From an uncultured Nitrospirota bacterium (GTDB lineage Bacteria > Nitrospirota > Nitrospiria > Nitrospirales > UBA8639): a stretch of 64,000 nt of DNA. This document shows, one piece after another, positions 18,438 to 27,569 of the stretch. Under the pieces are notes generated by a model. It worked only from the letters and a program-made list of their open reading frames with translations, was not told where the DNA came from and ran no database searches. Location: the NCBI GenBank assembly GCA_937139405.1, contig CAKZPV010000022.1, positions 1 to 64,000 of the forward strand, in the 5' to 3' direction. The stretch's first letter is position 1. Each line of letters opens with the position of its first letter. The translations under genes were made by a program, and so were the position numbers.

Positions 18438-19136
18438 ATGGCTATTCGATATAACATCCGTATGGCAGGCGTTGGTGGCCAGGGTGTGGTGACCGCATCG
18501 CACATTTTTAGCACGGCAGTTATTAATGCTGGTGGTGAAAGTACCATCGTTCCGTTTTACGGATCTGAAAAGCGGATGGCTCCAGTAGAAAGCTACGTGC
18601 GAGTTTCGGATGAGCCTATCTATGAAATTGGAGAAATTACCTTTCCTCACATCCTCATGGTTTTTCATCCGCAGTGTATTACCCATGGGAAGAGCTATAC
18701 GAATCCTTTTTATTATGGCTTAAAACAGGATGGAGTTGTCCTGATCAATAGCAATAACCCTATGACACTTGAGCCAGATCAAGCTGCAGAATTAAAAGAC
18801 TTAAATGCGAAAATCTATTATCTCCCAGCGACCCAAATGTCGCTAGACGTAGCAGGCATCGATCTGGCTACGAATATGGCAATGGTTGGGGCAATTGGTG
18901 CAATCACTGGCCTTTCAAATTTAGAGGCCTCTGGCACCGCTGTGAAAGATCGATTTCTCGGAAAAGGGTTTGTGGTTTCTGGAGGAACAGCTGCATTAGA
19001 TAGTGTGGTGGAAAGAAAGTTCAAGAAAAAGGCAGAGCTGATTGATAAGAACTTAGCTGTGGTCAAGGCTGGATGGGACTATTGTGTCGAACATGGTTGG
19101 GCAAATGTTCCAGATTCAGCCCCTGCAAGTGCATAG
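18438..19136 (+). CDS. 2-oxoacid:ferredoxin oxidoreductase, gamma subunit
   Basis: The 232 aa protein has the gamma-family N-terminus RMAGVGGQGVVTASHIF, probably the CoA-binding domain, followed by FYGSEKRMAPVESYVRVSDE, which is typical of the POR gamma fold. Ribosome-binding site GGGAGGT. It is 57 bases downstream of the beta subunit in the same operon. Confidence 0.9.
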   Translation: MAIRYNIRMAGVGGQGVVTASHIFSTAVINAGGESTIVPFYGSEKRMAPVESYVRVSDEPIYEIGEITFPHILMVFHPQCITHGKSYTNPFYYGLKQDGVVLINSNNPMTLEPDQAAELKDLNAKIYYLPATQMSLDVAGIDLATNMAMVGAIGAITGLSNLEASGTAVKDRFLGKGFVVSGGTAALDSVVERKFKKKAELIDKNLAVVKAGWDYCVEHGWANVPDSAPASA

Positions 19137-19163
19137 TGTTTATTTAGTGAAAGGAGATTATTA

Positions 19164-19487
19164 ATGTATTTAGTTGCGAATATTGATCAAGAAATATGTG
19201 CAGCAACTAGCTGTAAGTTGTGCACCCAATATTGTCCTGAAGCCAATACCATTCAATATGATACCGAGGCAGGAAAAGATAAAGGGTTAAAATATGGGTC
19301 GGCCTATGTCGCTGTAGATCGTTGTAAGGGTTGCGCTCAATGTGTGTGGGTATGCGATAACATGGCAAAACATAAGGCCATTAAGATGGAAATGATTGAT
19401 CAAATCGGGGATCAGGCACTCACCCCAAATATTACTTACCAAGAAAAAAATACAAAAGCGGTGTTAGCAAGTCCGTGGCAGTCTTAA
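19164..19487 (+). CDS. 2-oxoacid:ferredoxin oxidoreductase, delta (ferredoxin-like) subunit
   Basis: A 107 aa electron-transfer subunit. The second cluster motif is classical (CKGCAQCVWVC); the first (CAATSCKLCTQYCP) has a longer gap before the second cysteine, so one cluster may be atypical in spacing. It would pass electrons between ThDP-bound intermediate and external ferredoxin. Ribosome-binding site AAAGGAG precedes ATG. Confidence 0.85.
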   Translation: MYLVANIDQEICAATSCKLCTQYCPEANTIQYDTEAGKDKGLKYGSAYVAVDRCKGCAQCVWVCDNMAKHKAIKMEMIDQIGDQALTPNITYQEKNTKAVLASPWQS

Positions 19488-19538
19488 ACGCAATTGCTAT
19501 CTTGCTGATTTCGTATTTAATGTGAATCGGAGTTCAAC

Positions 19539-20300
19539 GTGGAATTAACGAAAGAACTAGAAGACGCAATCGTGGCTCCAGGGCCACAAGGTTTCCATCC
19601 CCCATCTGCTGCAGAACTTGGTGTACTGACACCAGACAAAGGAAATGGTCTGAAATTTGGCCATGTCGTTGCGGAGGAGCTGGCAATGGAAGCTATGGCG
19701 CGTACGATGTTGACGCGCAAGAATGCAACGATTTTTCCTGGTCCGATGGTGTTATGGAATTGGAATGATCACGCCGCGGATAAGGCTAGAGCTGTATTAG
19801 AGCTTGCAGCCCAATTACCAGATGTGCTCGTCATTCCTATGCCGGATTATCGCCCCAAGTACCCTAAGGTTGAACCGGAAGAAGTCATCAATCCGAATCA
19901 CCCAAATCTGACAATATGGGGGAATAAGATTGAAGCCTGTATTTTTATTGGGGTGCATTGTCATTATGCCAATTTGACTCTCAAGATGATTCGAGCTGGA
20001 ACCAACTGCTGGACTTCGGCTATCTGTGCGGAACAAGGCCATGAAGATGCCATGTTCACGGTAAGAGATTCTGATGCCGCGAAGATTCGAAGGGTTGTGG
20101 CCGTCTTTAAACGGGTACGCGAAGAAATGGGAATTAAATTGCCAGAAAATGGGGAGAATGTGCGTTTTACGGGGCTTCAGTCGAAGGTTCATGATGGCAA
20201 AACACATACCAATCCTTTGGATTTCAGTATGGCGAGCCCGGTTGATGGAAATGCAGCAGCATTTGGACATAAAGCTGAACACATGCAAAAAGAAGCATAA
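19539..20300 (+). CDS. 2-oxoacid:ferredoxin oxidoreductase, epsilon subunit (CO dehydrogenase beta/ACS epsilon-like)
   Basis: The 253 aa product resembles the carbon-monoxide-dehydrogenase beta/acetyl-CoA-synthase epsilon-like family that occurs as the fifth subunit in Aquificales and Nitrospira oxidoreductase operons. Visible features are FPGPMVLWNWNDHA, IFIGVHCHYANLTLKMIR and a Cys pair in NCWTSAICAEQGHE. It has no cluster motif, so it is probably structural or modulates the complex. GTG start after GGAG. The family name is recalled from operon context, not from a search. Confidence 0.75.
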   Translation: MELTKELEDAIVAPGPQGFHPPSAAELGVLTPDKGNGLKFGHVVAEELAMEAMARTMLTRKNATIFPGPMVLWNWNDHAADKARAVLELAAQLPDVLVIPMPDYRPKYPKVEPEEVINPNHPNLTIWGNKIEACIFIGVHCHYANLTLKMIRAGTNCWTSAICAEQGHEDAMFTVRDSDAAKIRRVVAVFKRVREEMGIKLPENGENVRFTGLQSKVHDGKTHTNPLDFSMASPVDGNAAAFGHKAEHMQKEA

Positions 20301-20342
20301 GTGCAGATTAAAATTTTACTTTAGCAATAGGGGAATAACGCC

Positions 20343-21695
20343 ATGAGTGAAGGTTTAGAAACAGAAGTCAAAACCAATCCCCAAGGTGATCCAATTACGA
20401 GTGCTCCGGAAGCACCAAAGGCCGAAAGCGGAAAAGGAAGAAAAGACCCGCATGGGGACGCAAAACGCCAAGTGGAAGTTTCTCCGGAATTTATGTTTAA
20501 TGAGGCTCCTCGTGAACGAGAGTTTATTACGGGGAGTGAATGTGCAAAAGAAGCGGTGAGACGCTCAAATGTCGATATGTCCGTGGCCTATCCCATCACC
20601 CCACAAAGTGAAACATTGCAATTGATTGGGGTCTTGTATGGGGAAGGATATGTGAAGGAATTCTATCGAGGCGAAGAAGAATATGGGGTCATGTCGGCCA
20701 TTGCTGGGGCCTCGCGCGCAGGTGTTCGAGCCTTTACTGCCACGGCTGGTCCTGGAACATTACGAGGTCTTGAGCCTATCGTCTCGTGGGCGGGGCACCG
20801 TCTTCCTGCCGTGTGCATGTTTACATGCCGAGTCGTCAATGCTCCGCTAGCCATCCAACCGGATAATATTGAAATTGCCTACCTCTTGAACAGCGGAATG
20901 CTCGTCTTTCATGCAGAAAATCAACAGGACCTGTTCGATTTTATTATGAAGGGCTTTATCATTAGCGAAAAAAATGATGTGACGCTCCCCGTGGGTGTTT
21001 GTTGTGATGGTTTTTTTGTGACACATGCTCGAGGATATTGTTCGATGCCAGATAAAAAGTACAAGTTGCCAGCTCGAGATCCTTACCGAGGATCTGTGCC
21101 AGTGTTAGATGCTGAGAATCCTCCGGCACGTTTGTCACGTGATGCCCCGGTCCAAAAATCTAATTTTATGGCCTATAACATTCATGCAGTATGGCAGCAG
21201 GAAGTTTGGGCTGGCGTAGAACGTTCACGTAAATATATTGAGCAATATATGGATGGATTGTTAGAAGCTCAGGATGTAGAGGGTGCCGATGTTCTGCTTA
21301 TTGCTTCGGGAAGTGCAGCGGCCCAATCTCGCGAAGCGGTTCGTCAATGTAAAGAAAGAGGCATTAAGGCGGGATTGATCAAGATTCGCTCTTTGCGACC
21401 GTTCCCAACGAACGAACTGAGGAAACTTTGTGGTAAAGCCAAGCTTATTGTTATTCCAGAATTTAATTATACCGGGTGGTTGGCGAAAGATGTGGCGACG
21501 GCAATTTATGGTTTCTCAAATGCAAAGATAGTGGCTGGTCCACATGTCTACGGCGGCATGTCCATGCCCGTTGAAATGATTACCGATGAAGTGGAATGTG
21601 GCTTGACTGGTAAAAAATCGAATACGGTTCCTCCTTCAGCAATTATGGGGGTCGCAGATCCAGCAGCCGTGGCAGAATTTATGAAAAGTATATAA
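20343..21695 (+). CDS. 2-oxoacid:ferredoxin oxidoreductase, alpha subunit
   Basis: The 450 aa subunit pairs with beta to bind ThDP. After a 55-residue charged, low-complexity N-terminal extension come AYPITPQSETLQ, FYRGEEEYGVMSAI, the domain I core ATAGPGTLRGLEP, and the C-terminal transketolase-like domain III (KAGLIKIRSLRPFP). The N-terminal extension is unlike the shortest family members. It closes the operon, followed by a terminator at 21724. Confidence 0.9.
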   Translation: MSEGLETEVKTNPQGDPITSAPEAPKAESGKGRKDPHGDAKRQVEVSPEFMFNEAPREREFITGSECAKEAVRRSNVDMSVAYPITPQSETLQLIGVLYGEGYVKEFYRGEEEYGVMSAIAGASRAGVRAFTATAGPGTLRGLEPIVSWAGHRLPAVCMFTCRVVNAPLAIQPDNIEIAYLLNSGMLVFHAENQQDLFDFIMKGFIISEKNDVTLPVGVCCDGFFVTHARGYCSMPDKKYKLPARDPYRGSVPVLDAENPPARLSRDAPVQKSNFMAYNIHAVWQQEVWAGVERSRKYIEQYMDGLLEAQDVEGADVLLIASGSAAAQSREAVRQCKERGIKAGLIKIRSLRPFPTNELRKLCGKAKLIVIPEFNYTGWLAKDVATAIYGFSNAKIVAGPHVYGGMSMPVEMITDEVECGLTGKKSNTVPPSAIMGVADPAAVAEFMKSI

Positions 21696-21723
21696 CTCAA
21701 TTGTCCAACAGTTGAGTAAATTG

Positions 21724-21762
21724 AAAAGCCCGCCCCAAAGATATTGGGGCGGGCTTTTCTGT
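21724..21762 (+). terminator. Strong rho-independent terminator after the oxidoreductase operon
   Basis: Fourteen-base perfectly paired arms at 21724-21737 and 21745-21758 (AAAAGCCCGCCCCA and its complement) with a seven-base loop. The right arm ends in TTTT followed by CT. It lies 28 bases after the alpha-subunit stop and separates the operon from surE. Confidence 0.9.
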
Positions 21763-21786
21763 ATCATCTACCCAATCTAACTCAAT

Positions 21787-22563
21787 ATGCCCCCAGCTAA
21801 AATAAGACGAATTCTTGTCACCAACGATGATGGTATTCATGCGCCAGGCATCCGTGCTCTGGCGAAAGCTATGGCCACATTAGGGGAAGTGTGGGTTATG
21901 GCTCCAGAGAAAACACAAAATGCGGTCGGGCGAGCCATGACTCTTCATAAACCCCTTCGCGTTCGGCAGATTCGTTCTCGGTGGTTTGCGGTCAATGGAA
22001 CACCCGGGGACTGTGTCACCTTGGCATTATGTAAAATTTTGGAGTCAGACCTGCCGACGTTAGTGGTCTCTGGAATAAATAGGGGTTGGAATTTGGGAGA
22101 TGATGTCACAAATTCAGGTACGGTCGCTGGAGCATTGGAGGGCATGCTTTATGGGATACCATCTATGGCTGTATCGTTAGAAGATTGCGCTGGAGCCTCT
22201 TATGCCGAAGCTGGGCAGTATGCTGAGAAGTTAGCCAAGCGGATATTGAAATCAGGTTTGCCAGAAGGAACCACCCTTAATGTCAATGTTCCTAGCTCAA
22301 AAAAAATGCCCATAGCCGGGATTCAATTCACCAGTTTGAGCCAAAGGCGATATCACAATCCGGTAGTAGAAAAAGTGGATCCTAGGGGAGGATCCTATTT
22401 CTGGATCGCAGGACAACGAGAATCCTGGGCCAGAAAAAAACCATCAGATCATGATGCAGTGGAAAAGAACCTTGTTTCCGTGACACCGCTGCATTTAGAT
22501 TTAACAGATTATGAAGCCCTTACTTCCCTGAAGAGTTGGGGCAAAGGTTTGAAGTTCCTCTAG
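21787..22563 (+). CDS. surE: 5'/3'-nucleotidase SurE
   Basis: Metal-dependent phosphatase acting on nucleoside monophosphates and some short polyphosphates. The 258 aa protein starts with the family motif RRILVTNDDGIHAPGI (metal aspartates), then NGTPGDCVTLAL, SGINRGWNLGDDVTNSGTVAGALEG and a C-terminal SLSQRRYHNPV segment. A good start (ATG after TATCTA...) without an obvious Shine-Dalgarno site. Confidence 0.95.
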   Translation: MPPAKIRRILVTNDDGIHAPGIRALAKAMATLGEVWVMAPEKTQNAVGRAMTLHKPLRVRQIRSRWFAVNGTPGDCVTLALCKILESDLPTLVVSGINRGWNLGDDVTNSGTVAGALEGMLYGIPSMAVSLEDCAGASYAEAGQYAEKLAKRILKSGLPEGTTLNVNVPSSKKMPIAGIQFTSLSQRRYHNPVVEKVDPRGGSYFWIAGQRESWARKKPSDHDAVEKNLVSVTPLHLDLTDYEALTSLKSWGKGLKFL

Positions 22564-22607
22564 ACAATTTTGTTGTTCGATTTCCATAATTCTCTCTAGC
22601 AAAACAT

Positions 22608-23219
22608 ATGGATTCGGTGAAACAATTATATGATTGGATGCTATCTTGGTCAGACTCCCCTTACGGGGTTCCGGCTCTATTTGGCTTGGCCTTAGCCGAA
22701 TCTTCTTTTTTTCCTCTGCCCCCTGATGTGTTACTCATCGCCATGACACTTGGTAATCCTGGGAATGCCTGGTGGTATGCCACAGTTGCCACCGTTGGCT
22801 CAGTTCTAGGAGGAGCGTTGGGGTATGGCATTGGCTGGTATGGTGGACACCCTGTATTGAAAAAATTCATGGGACAAGACCGCATGGATCTCGTGCATCA
22901 GTATTTCCAACGTTACGAAGGTTGGGCGATTCTTATAGCAGGGTTTACTCCAATCCCATATAAAATTTTCACGATTGGAGCTGGTGCATTCTACGTGGAT
23001 TTCAAAACTTTTATGGTGGCCTCTCTAGTCAGTCGAGGTGGGCGTTTTTTTCTGGTAGCTGGAGCCATTCAACTTTTCGGTCCTTGGATGAAAGAAATCA
23101 TCGAAAAATATTTCAATATTTTTTCCATCGTTTTTATAGTTTTATTAATCGCAGGCTTTTGGATCGTCAAGCATCAGGGTCAGAAAATCACTCAAAAGAC
23201 TTCCACGCGAGAATCCTAA
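22608..23219 (+). CDS. YqaA-family membrane protein with a SNARE-associated/VTT domain
   Basis: The 203 aa protein has about five hydrophobic segments and the DedA/VTT-type features: AEssFFPLPPDVLLI near the N-terminus (E and PLPPD are family signatures) and FTPIPYKIFTIGAGAF in the second half. Relatives act as lipid scramblases or flippases or affect membrane potential; a precise role is unknown. It ends three bases before cysS. Confidence 0.85.
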   Translation: MDSVKQLYDWMLSWSDSPYGVPALFGLALAESSFFPLPPDVLLIAMTLGNPGNAWWYATVATVGSVLGGALGYGIGWYGGHPVLKKFMGQDRMDLVHQYFQRYEGWAILIAGFTPIPYKIFTIGAGAFYVDFKTFMVASLVSRGGRFFLVAGAIQLFGPWMKEIIEKYFNIFSIVFIVLLIAGFWIVKHQGQKITQKTSTRES

Positions 23220-23222
23220 ACG

Positions 23223-24713
23223 ATGTCAATTTCTATCTATAATACCAAGACCAAGAAAAAAGAAGCTTTTGCCCCTTTGGTTCCTGGAAAAGTGAGCATG
23301 TATGTTTGTGGCGTCACGGTCTATGATGATTGTCATTTAGGCCATGCGCGCAGTGCACTCACCTTCGATATGATACGGCGCTATTTTGAATTTTCCGGGT
23401 ATCAAGTGACGTATGTGAGAAACTTCACGGACATCGATGACAAAATATTAAATCGTGCCGATAAAGAAGGCGTGGCTTGGAATGAAATAAGCGAGCGCTA
23501 TATTCAAAATTTTTATCGGGACATGGGAGCATTGGGCATTACCAAGCCCACGGTGGAGCCTCGCGCTACTGAACATATGCAGGATATTCTCAACATGATC
23601 GAAGGTCTAGAAAAAAAAGGCATGGCTTATCAGTTAGAGGGGGATGTGTATTTCTCGGTGAAGAAATTTTATTCTTATGGGCAACTGTCAGGGAAAAATC
23701 TAGAAGAGCTTCAGGCCGGCGCCAGAGTTGAGGTTGATACTCGCAAAGAAAACCCCATGGACTTTGCGCTTTGGAAAGCCTCTAAGCCTGGCGAACCCGG
23801 TTGGGATAGTCCTTGGGGAAGGGGACGTCCAGGATGGCATATAGAATGTTCGGCCATGTCTGTGGCGGAGTTGGGTCCTACCTTCGATATTCATGGCGGG
23901 GGCAAGGATTTAATCTTCCCGCACCATGAAAATGAAATCGCTCAATCCTGTGCCTTCACTGGCAAAGAGTTTTCCCACTATTGGATCCACAACGGATTTG
24001 TAACCGTAGACAAAGAAAAAATGTCTAAGTCACTTGGAAATTTTTTCACGATACGAGGAATTTTTGAAAAGTCAAAGTATTCTGAATCTGTCACGGCCGA
24101 ATGCTTACGTTATCTATTTTTATCAACGCATTACCGAAGTGACCTCAGTTTTTCAGATAAGGCGATAGAGGAAGCTAAATCTGCGCTCGATAATATTTAT
24201 GGGCTCATCCAACGATTAGAGGAATCCGATACCCAAGAGAGCATTCAAGGTGACGAAGATTGGGACCGAATCTTGAGGGACTTTGCGAATAAATTTCAGG
24301 ACGGTATGGATGATGATTTCAATACGCCCAAGGTGCTTGGGGCCTTTCATGCGCTTCGTGGAGAAGTTAATAAATTATTGACGAAAGGGTTGTCAGAAAA
24401 GATACGGAAAAATGTGCTAGAAGGTCTGCGACAATATGGAAGGCCACTTGGTTTATTTCAATTGGGGACGAATCAATGGAATGCCATAGTGGTCAAGCTC
24501 GAACCCGCTGTAGTTCAAGCTGTAGCCAATCCTCTTAAAGAGGTTACCGGCAGTTCTAATGAAGATAAATGGATTGATGAGCAAATACTCCTCCGAAATG
24601 AAGCTCGCACAAAGAAGGAATTTGCTATTGCTGATACGATACGGAAAGAATTAGCCGACCAAGGTATTATCCTCGAAGACCGACCCGATGGCACCACACG
24701 CTGGAAACGATGA
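23223..24713 (+). CDS. cysS: Cysteinyl-tRNA synthetase
   Basis: Charges tRNA-Cys. The 496 aa protein has a class I HIGH-like motif as HLGHARSAL, the zinc cysteine in MYVCGVTVYD, GGGKDLIFPHHENEIAQS, and KMSKSLGN, followed by a helical anticodon domain. It overlaps rlmB by 26 bases, a pairing common in many bacteria. Confidence 0.95.
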   Translation: MSISIYNTKTKKKEAFAPLVPGKVSMYVCGVTVYDDCHLGHARSALTFDMIRRYFEFSGYQVTYVRNFTDIDDKILNRADKEGVAWNEISERYIQNFYRDMGALGITKPTVEPRATEHMQDILNMIEGLEKKGMAYQLEGDVYFSVKKFYSYGQLSGKNLEELQAGARVEVDTRKENPMDFALWKASKPGEPGWDSPWGRGRPGWHIECSAMSVAELGPTFDIHGGGKDLIFPHHENEIAQSCAFTGKEFSHYWIHNGFVTVDKEKMSKSLGNFFTIRGIFEKSKYSESVTAECLRYLFLSTHYRSDLSFSDKAIEEAKSALDNIYGLIQRLEESDTQESIQGDEDWDRILRDFANKFQDGMDDDFNTPKVLGAFHALRGEVNKLLTKGLSEKIRKNVLEGLRQYGRPLGLFQLGTNQWNAIVVKLEPAVVQAVANPLKEVTGSSNEDKWIDEQILLRNEARTKKEFAIADTIRKELADQGIILEDRPDGTTRWKR

Positions 24714-25452
24714 GCTCACCAATGTGTTGTATGGGTTTCATGCGGTCACCGAAGCCCTGCAATCTCCATCTCGTGTTATTGAACGGCTCTGGTTAGCCAA
24801 GCCAGATGGCCGTTTTTTCCCTCTCACACGTCTCGCTAAAGAACGGCACATTCCCTATTCAGTAGAATCCCGTGATCGATTAGATCGCTTAGCTGGGGAT
24901 CGCCATCATCAAGGGGTGGTTGCGAGTGTGGCGGCGAAACAATTTTTGGAAGGCGAGGAATTGCTTGATGAGGTGGAGCAACGCACGACTCCCTCGCTGC
25001 TTGTGGTGTTAGATCAAATTCAAGATCCGCATAATTTAGGTGCCATTGTCCGGACAGTAGACGGAGTAGGAGGACATGGTATTGTCATTCCAAAACATCG
25101 TGCCGTCGGTTTAACTGCCGGAGTAGCAAAGGCTTCTGCGGGAGCGTTAGAACATGTGCCTATTGCACGAGTCGCGAATACCGGAAAGTTTGTCGAACAA
25201 TGCCAGAAACGACAGATCATGGCTCTTGCCCTTGATGCTGAAGCCAAAAATTCTTATGCCGATGTTGATCTCACGGGATCTCTTGCGCTGGTTTTTGGAA
25301 GTGAAGGGGAAGGAATTCGGCCAATTGTTCTCAAAAAATGTGATGCCCGTGTTCGGATTCCAATGCTGGGGAAAATCAATTCCTTGAATGTGTCAGTGGC
25401 GGTTGCAATCACGCTTTTTGAAGTGGCTAGACAGCGAGCGCGAAAAGCGTAG
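24688..25452 (+). CDS. rlmB: 23S rRNA (guanosine-2'-O-)-methyltransferase RlmB/TrmH family
   Basis: SPOUT-fold 2'-O-methyltransferase. The N-terminal substrate-binding domain begins VLYGFHAVTEALQSP; the catalytic knot domain has DQIQDPHNLGAIVRTV, FGSEGEGI and IPMLGKINSLNVSVA (motifs 1-3 with the Asn, Glu and Ser residues). The start at 24688 lies within cysS, giving translational overlap. RlmB is the closest functional match among the SpoU members, but TrmH-like use on tRNA cannot be excluded. Confidence 0.9.
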   Translation: MAPHAGNDELTNVLYGFHAVTEALQSPSRVIERLWLAKPDGRFFPLTRLAKERHIPYSVESRDRLDRLAGDRHHQGVVASVAAKQFLEGEELLDEVEQRTTPSLLVVLDQIQDPHNLGAIVRTVDGVGGHGIVIPKHRAVGLTAGVAKASAGALEHVPIARVANTGKFVEQCQKRQIMALALDAEAKNSYADVDLTGSLALVFGSEGEGIRPIVLKKCDARVRIPMLGKINSLNVSVAVAITLFEVARQRARKA

Positions 25453-25471
25453 CGTAAGGGAAGGTTGGATC

Positions 25472-25726
25472 TTATTTGATCTGAATGAGCCCTTCTTGAA
25501 TCGCCGCGTTAAGAAGCTGGGCCGCATTCGACACGCGAACTTTCTTCATCATATTGGCACGGTGGGCTTCCACCGTTTTAACGCTGATTTTTAGCCGCTG
25601 TGCAATTTCTTTATTTTTCAGCCCAGACCAGATGAGTTGAAGGATTTCTTGCTCTCGTTGAGTGAGGGCTTCGGGCCGTTTGCGTTTTATCGGTGTGTCA
25701 TCTGCGGGCTTAGGTTTGGTATTCAT
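25472..25726 (-). CDS. Stand-alone LuxR/GerE helix-turn-helix protein, 84 aa
   Basis: Almost the whole protein is a GerE DNA-binding domain (LTQREQEILQLIWSGLKNKEIA, then KISVKTVEAHRANMM). A basic, proline-rich N-terminus of about 18 residues replaces any receiver or sensor domain. AGAGGA precedes ATG. It is convergent with rlmB and divergent from the prepilin peptidase, so it may regulate the pilin genes, though that is only inference from position. Confidence 0.85.
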   Translation of the reverse strand: MNTKPKPADDTPIKRKRPEALTQREQEILQLIWSGLKNKEIAQRLKISVKTVEAHRANMMKKVRVSNAAQLLNAAIQEGLIQIK

Positions 25727-25851
25727 GAAGTCCTCTGCATCCTTGGCTAGGCGAATTATCTAAGGGAGAATATCAGGTCATTTTAGGATTGTAAACTGAA
25801 AATATACGTAAACTCACCCTAGTCGAATTAACTACGGAATATGTGGCATTT

Positions 25852-26625
25852 ATGGCCCACTGGATTGTTTGGCTCAGCGTCTTTATTCTGGGAATCATCG
25901 TTGGCAGCTTCCTGACGGTCTGTGTCCATCGGGTCCCGAATGGACGATCGATTGTGGCCCCACGGTCAGCTTGTCCAGATTGTGGGGAACCAATAAGCTG
26001 GTATGACAATGTGCCACTGTTGAGTTTTTTCTGGCTCAAGGGACAATGTCGAGCCTGCGAAAGGGCTATTGCACCACGGTACCCCATCATTGAGTTGATT
26101 AACGGATTGGGGTATCTCTTGGTGGTCTGGCGGTTCGGGTTCACCTGGTCTACCATGGTCTATGCCGGTTTGTTTTCGGTGTTTTGGGTGGTGACATGGA
26201 TTGATTGGGATTACAAAATCATTCCGGATGTCATTACCCTGCCAGGGATCGTTATTGGTTTTCTTTGTGGTTCCTTCGTGTTGTCCACGGGATGGCTGAA
26301 CTCGCTTCTGGGAATTCTTGTAGGTGGAGGGATTTTGTTGGCATTGGCCTGGATTAGCCCTTATATATTTGGCAAAGAGGGCATGGGCGGGGGCGATATT
26401 AAATTCCTGGCTATGGTCGGTGCTTTCTTAGGTTGGCAGCAGGCCTTTATTACGTTAATGATTGCGTCGGTTTTTGGAGCGGTTATTGGAATTGGGCTCT
26501 TAACTCTGAAGATCATGAAAAAAGGCGAATATATTCCCTTCGGTCCATATCTAGCGTTGGGAGCATTCATTGCCATGATTTGGGGTACTGACATATGGCA
26601 GTGGTATTTTCGCGGGTTAGTCTGA
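25852..26625 (+). CDS. pilD: Type IV prepilin peptidase / N-methyltransferase PilD
   Basis: Inner-membrane aspartyl protease that removes prepilin leaders and methylates the new N-terminus. It begins WLSVFILGIIVGSFLTVCVHR with an N-terminal domain holding two CxxC pairs (CPDC and CRAC) for zinc, then several membrane helices with the catalytic aspartates in WIDWDYKIIPD and GGGDIKF. An upstream in-frame GTG at 25843 is possible. The next genes are pilin-like, matching its job. Confidence 0.95.
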   Translation: MAHWIVWLSVFILGIIVGSFLTVCVHRVPNGRSIVAPRSACPDCGEPISWYDNVPLLSFFWLKGQCRACERAIAPRYPIIELINGLGYLLVVWRFGFTWSTMVYAGLFSVFWVVTWIDWDYKIIPDVITLPGIVIGFLCGSFVLSTGWLNSLLGILVGGGILLALAWISPYIFGKEGMGGGDIKFLAMVGAFLGWQQAFITLMIASVFGAVIGIGLLTLKIMKKGEYIPFGPYLALGAFIAMIWGTDIWQWYFRGLV

Positions 26626-26674
26626 ATGGGAACAGGAAATACCCGTACGCAATCGGCAAGACGAGAGTATGTAG

Positions 26675-27139
26675 ATGGTGAATACGTCTCAAGTAGCGTC
26701 AAAGGGCTTTACTCTTATGGAACTCGTGATTGTGCTTGGCATCATGAGCATTACCTTAATGCTAACGAACATGTGGCTGTCTTCGCAGTTGCCTCAATGG
26801 CGTTTGAACGGGGCAGTAAGGCAAGTGATGTCCGATTTAGTTGCCGCAAAGATGAGTGCTGTGGTCGAACGAAATCGCCACCGAATTTTTTTTCAAGACA
26901 ACCAGCATTACGTGATCCTGGACGATAAGAACAATAATGGGAAAATCGATTTAGGTGAACCTCAAGAAGCTCGCGATATTCAGGCTGACTATCACGATGT
27001 CACCCTGACTGCCTCAAATAATCCTTCGTTTTTGCCTCGCGGCACGGCCTCGAATCTAGCCTCCATCACGCTGACTAACTCGGCTGGCTCCAAAAAAATT
27101 ACCGTGAGTATCACGGGGCGAGTAAAGGTCAAATCCTAA
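26675..27139 (+). CDS. GspH/FimT-type minor prepilin
   Basis: Short basic leader, then the processing site KGFTLMELVIVLGIMS with the conserved Phe, Leu and Glu5, and a hydrophobic helix; the remainder is a small globular domain ending in TVSITGRVKVKS, which resembles GspH/FimT C-terminal ends. The 154 aa length fits. The stop abuts the next start (27140). Confidence 0.85.
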   Translation: MVNTSQVASKGFTLMELVIVLGIMSITLMLTNMWLSSQLPQWRLNGAVRQVMSDLVAAKMSAVVERNRHRIFFQDNQHYVILDDKNNNGKIDLGEPQEARDIQADYHDVTLTASNNPSFLPRGTASNLASITLTNSAGSKKITVSITGRVKVKS

Positions 27140-27559
27140 ATGTCTTTAGCCGCGAATAGGAATTGGAGTATGTCCCAAGGCTTGCGAAGCCAGCAGGGTT
27201 TATCGTTGCTGGAAATCGTCATGGCCATGGCAGTGGTTTTTCTGGCCTTGTTGGGATTTGCAGGATTTTCTGTTGTGGCACATACAGGTATGAGTGCCAG
27301 TGAAAAAATGACACGAGCAGTTACGTTAGCGCAGGAAAAAATGGAAGACGTCAAGCGGGAAGGTGTGCCAATTGGATTAACAAGTCAATTAAGAACTACC
27401 GAATCCTATGGCTCTATTGCTGGAGCTCTTCAGCATCAACGTATCCTGACAATCATCCCTCATAATCCCATACCAGAGTTATATAGGGTTATAGTCGAAG
27501 TGCAATGGGATAATGGTGAGCATTCAACTTCTCTTACAACCTACCTCACGACAGATTAA
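27140..27559 (+). CDS. pilV: PilV-like minor prepilin
   Basis: Prepilin signal QQGLSLLEIVMAMAVVFLALLG (leader GLSLLE). The 139 aa sequence has a PilV-type region (SASEKMTRAVTLAQEKME). The start directly follows the previous stop codon, so translation is coupled. The leader of about 20 residues is long but several downstream Met codons exist. Confidence 0.8.
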   Translation: MSLAANRNWSMSQGLRSQQGLSLLEIVMAMAVVFLALLGFAGFSVVAHTGMSASEKMTRAVTLAQEKMEDVKREGVPIGLTSQLRTTESYGSIAGALQHQRILTIIPHNPIPELYRVIVEVQWDNGEHSTSLTTYLTTD

Positions 27560-27569
27560 TGAGTGAAGC

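Noticed and set aside
19815-20288. Antisense frame of 157 codons in the epsilon-subunit gene
   Set aside because: Antisense to a well-supported operon gene, with no domain or start signal.
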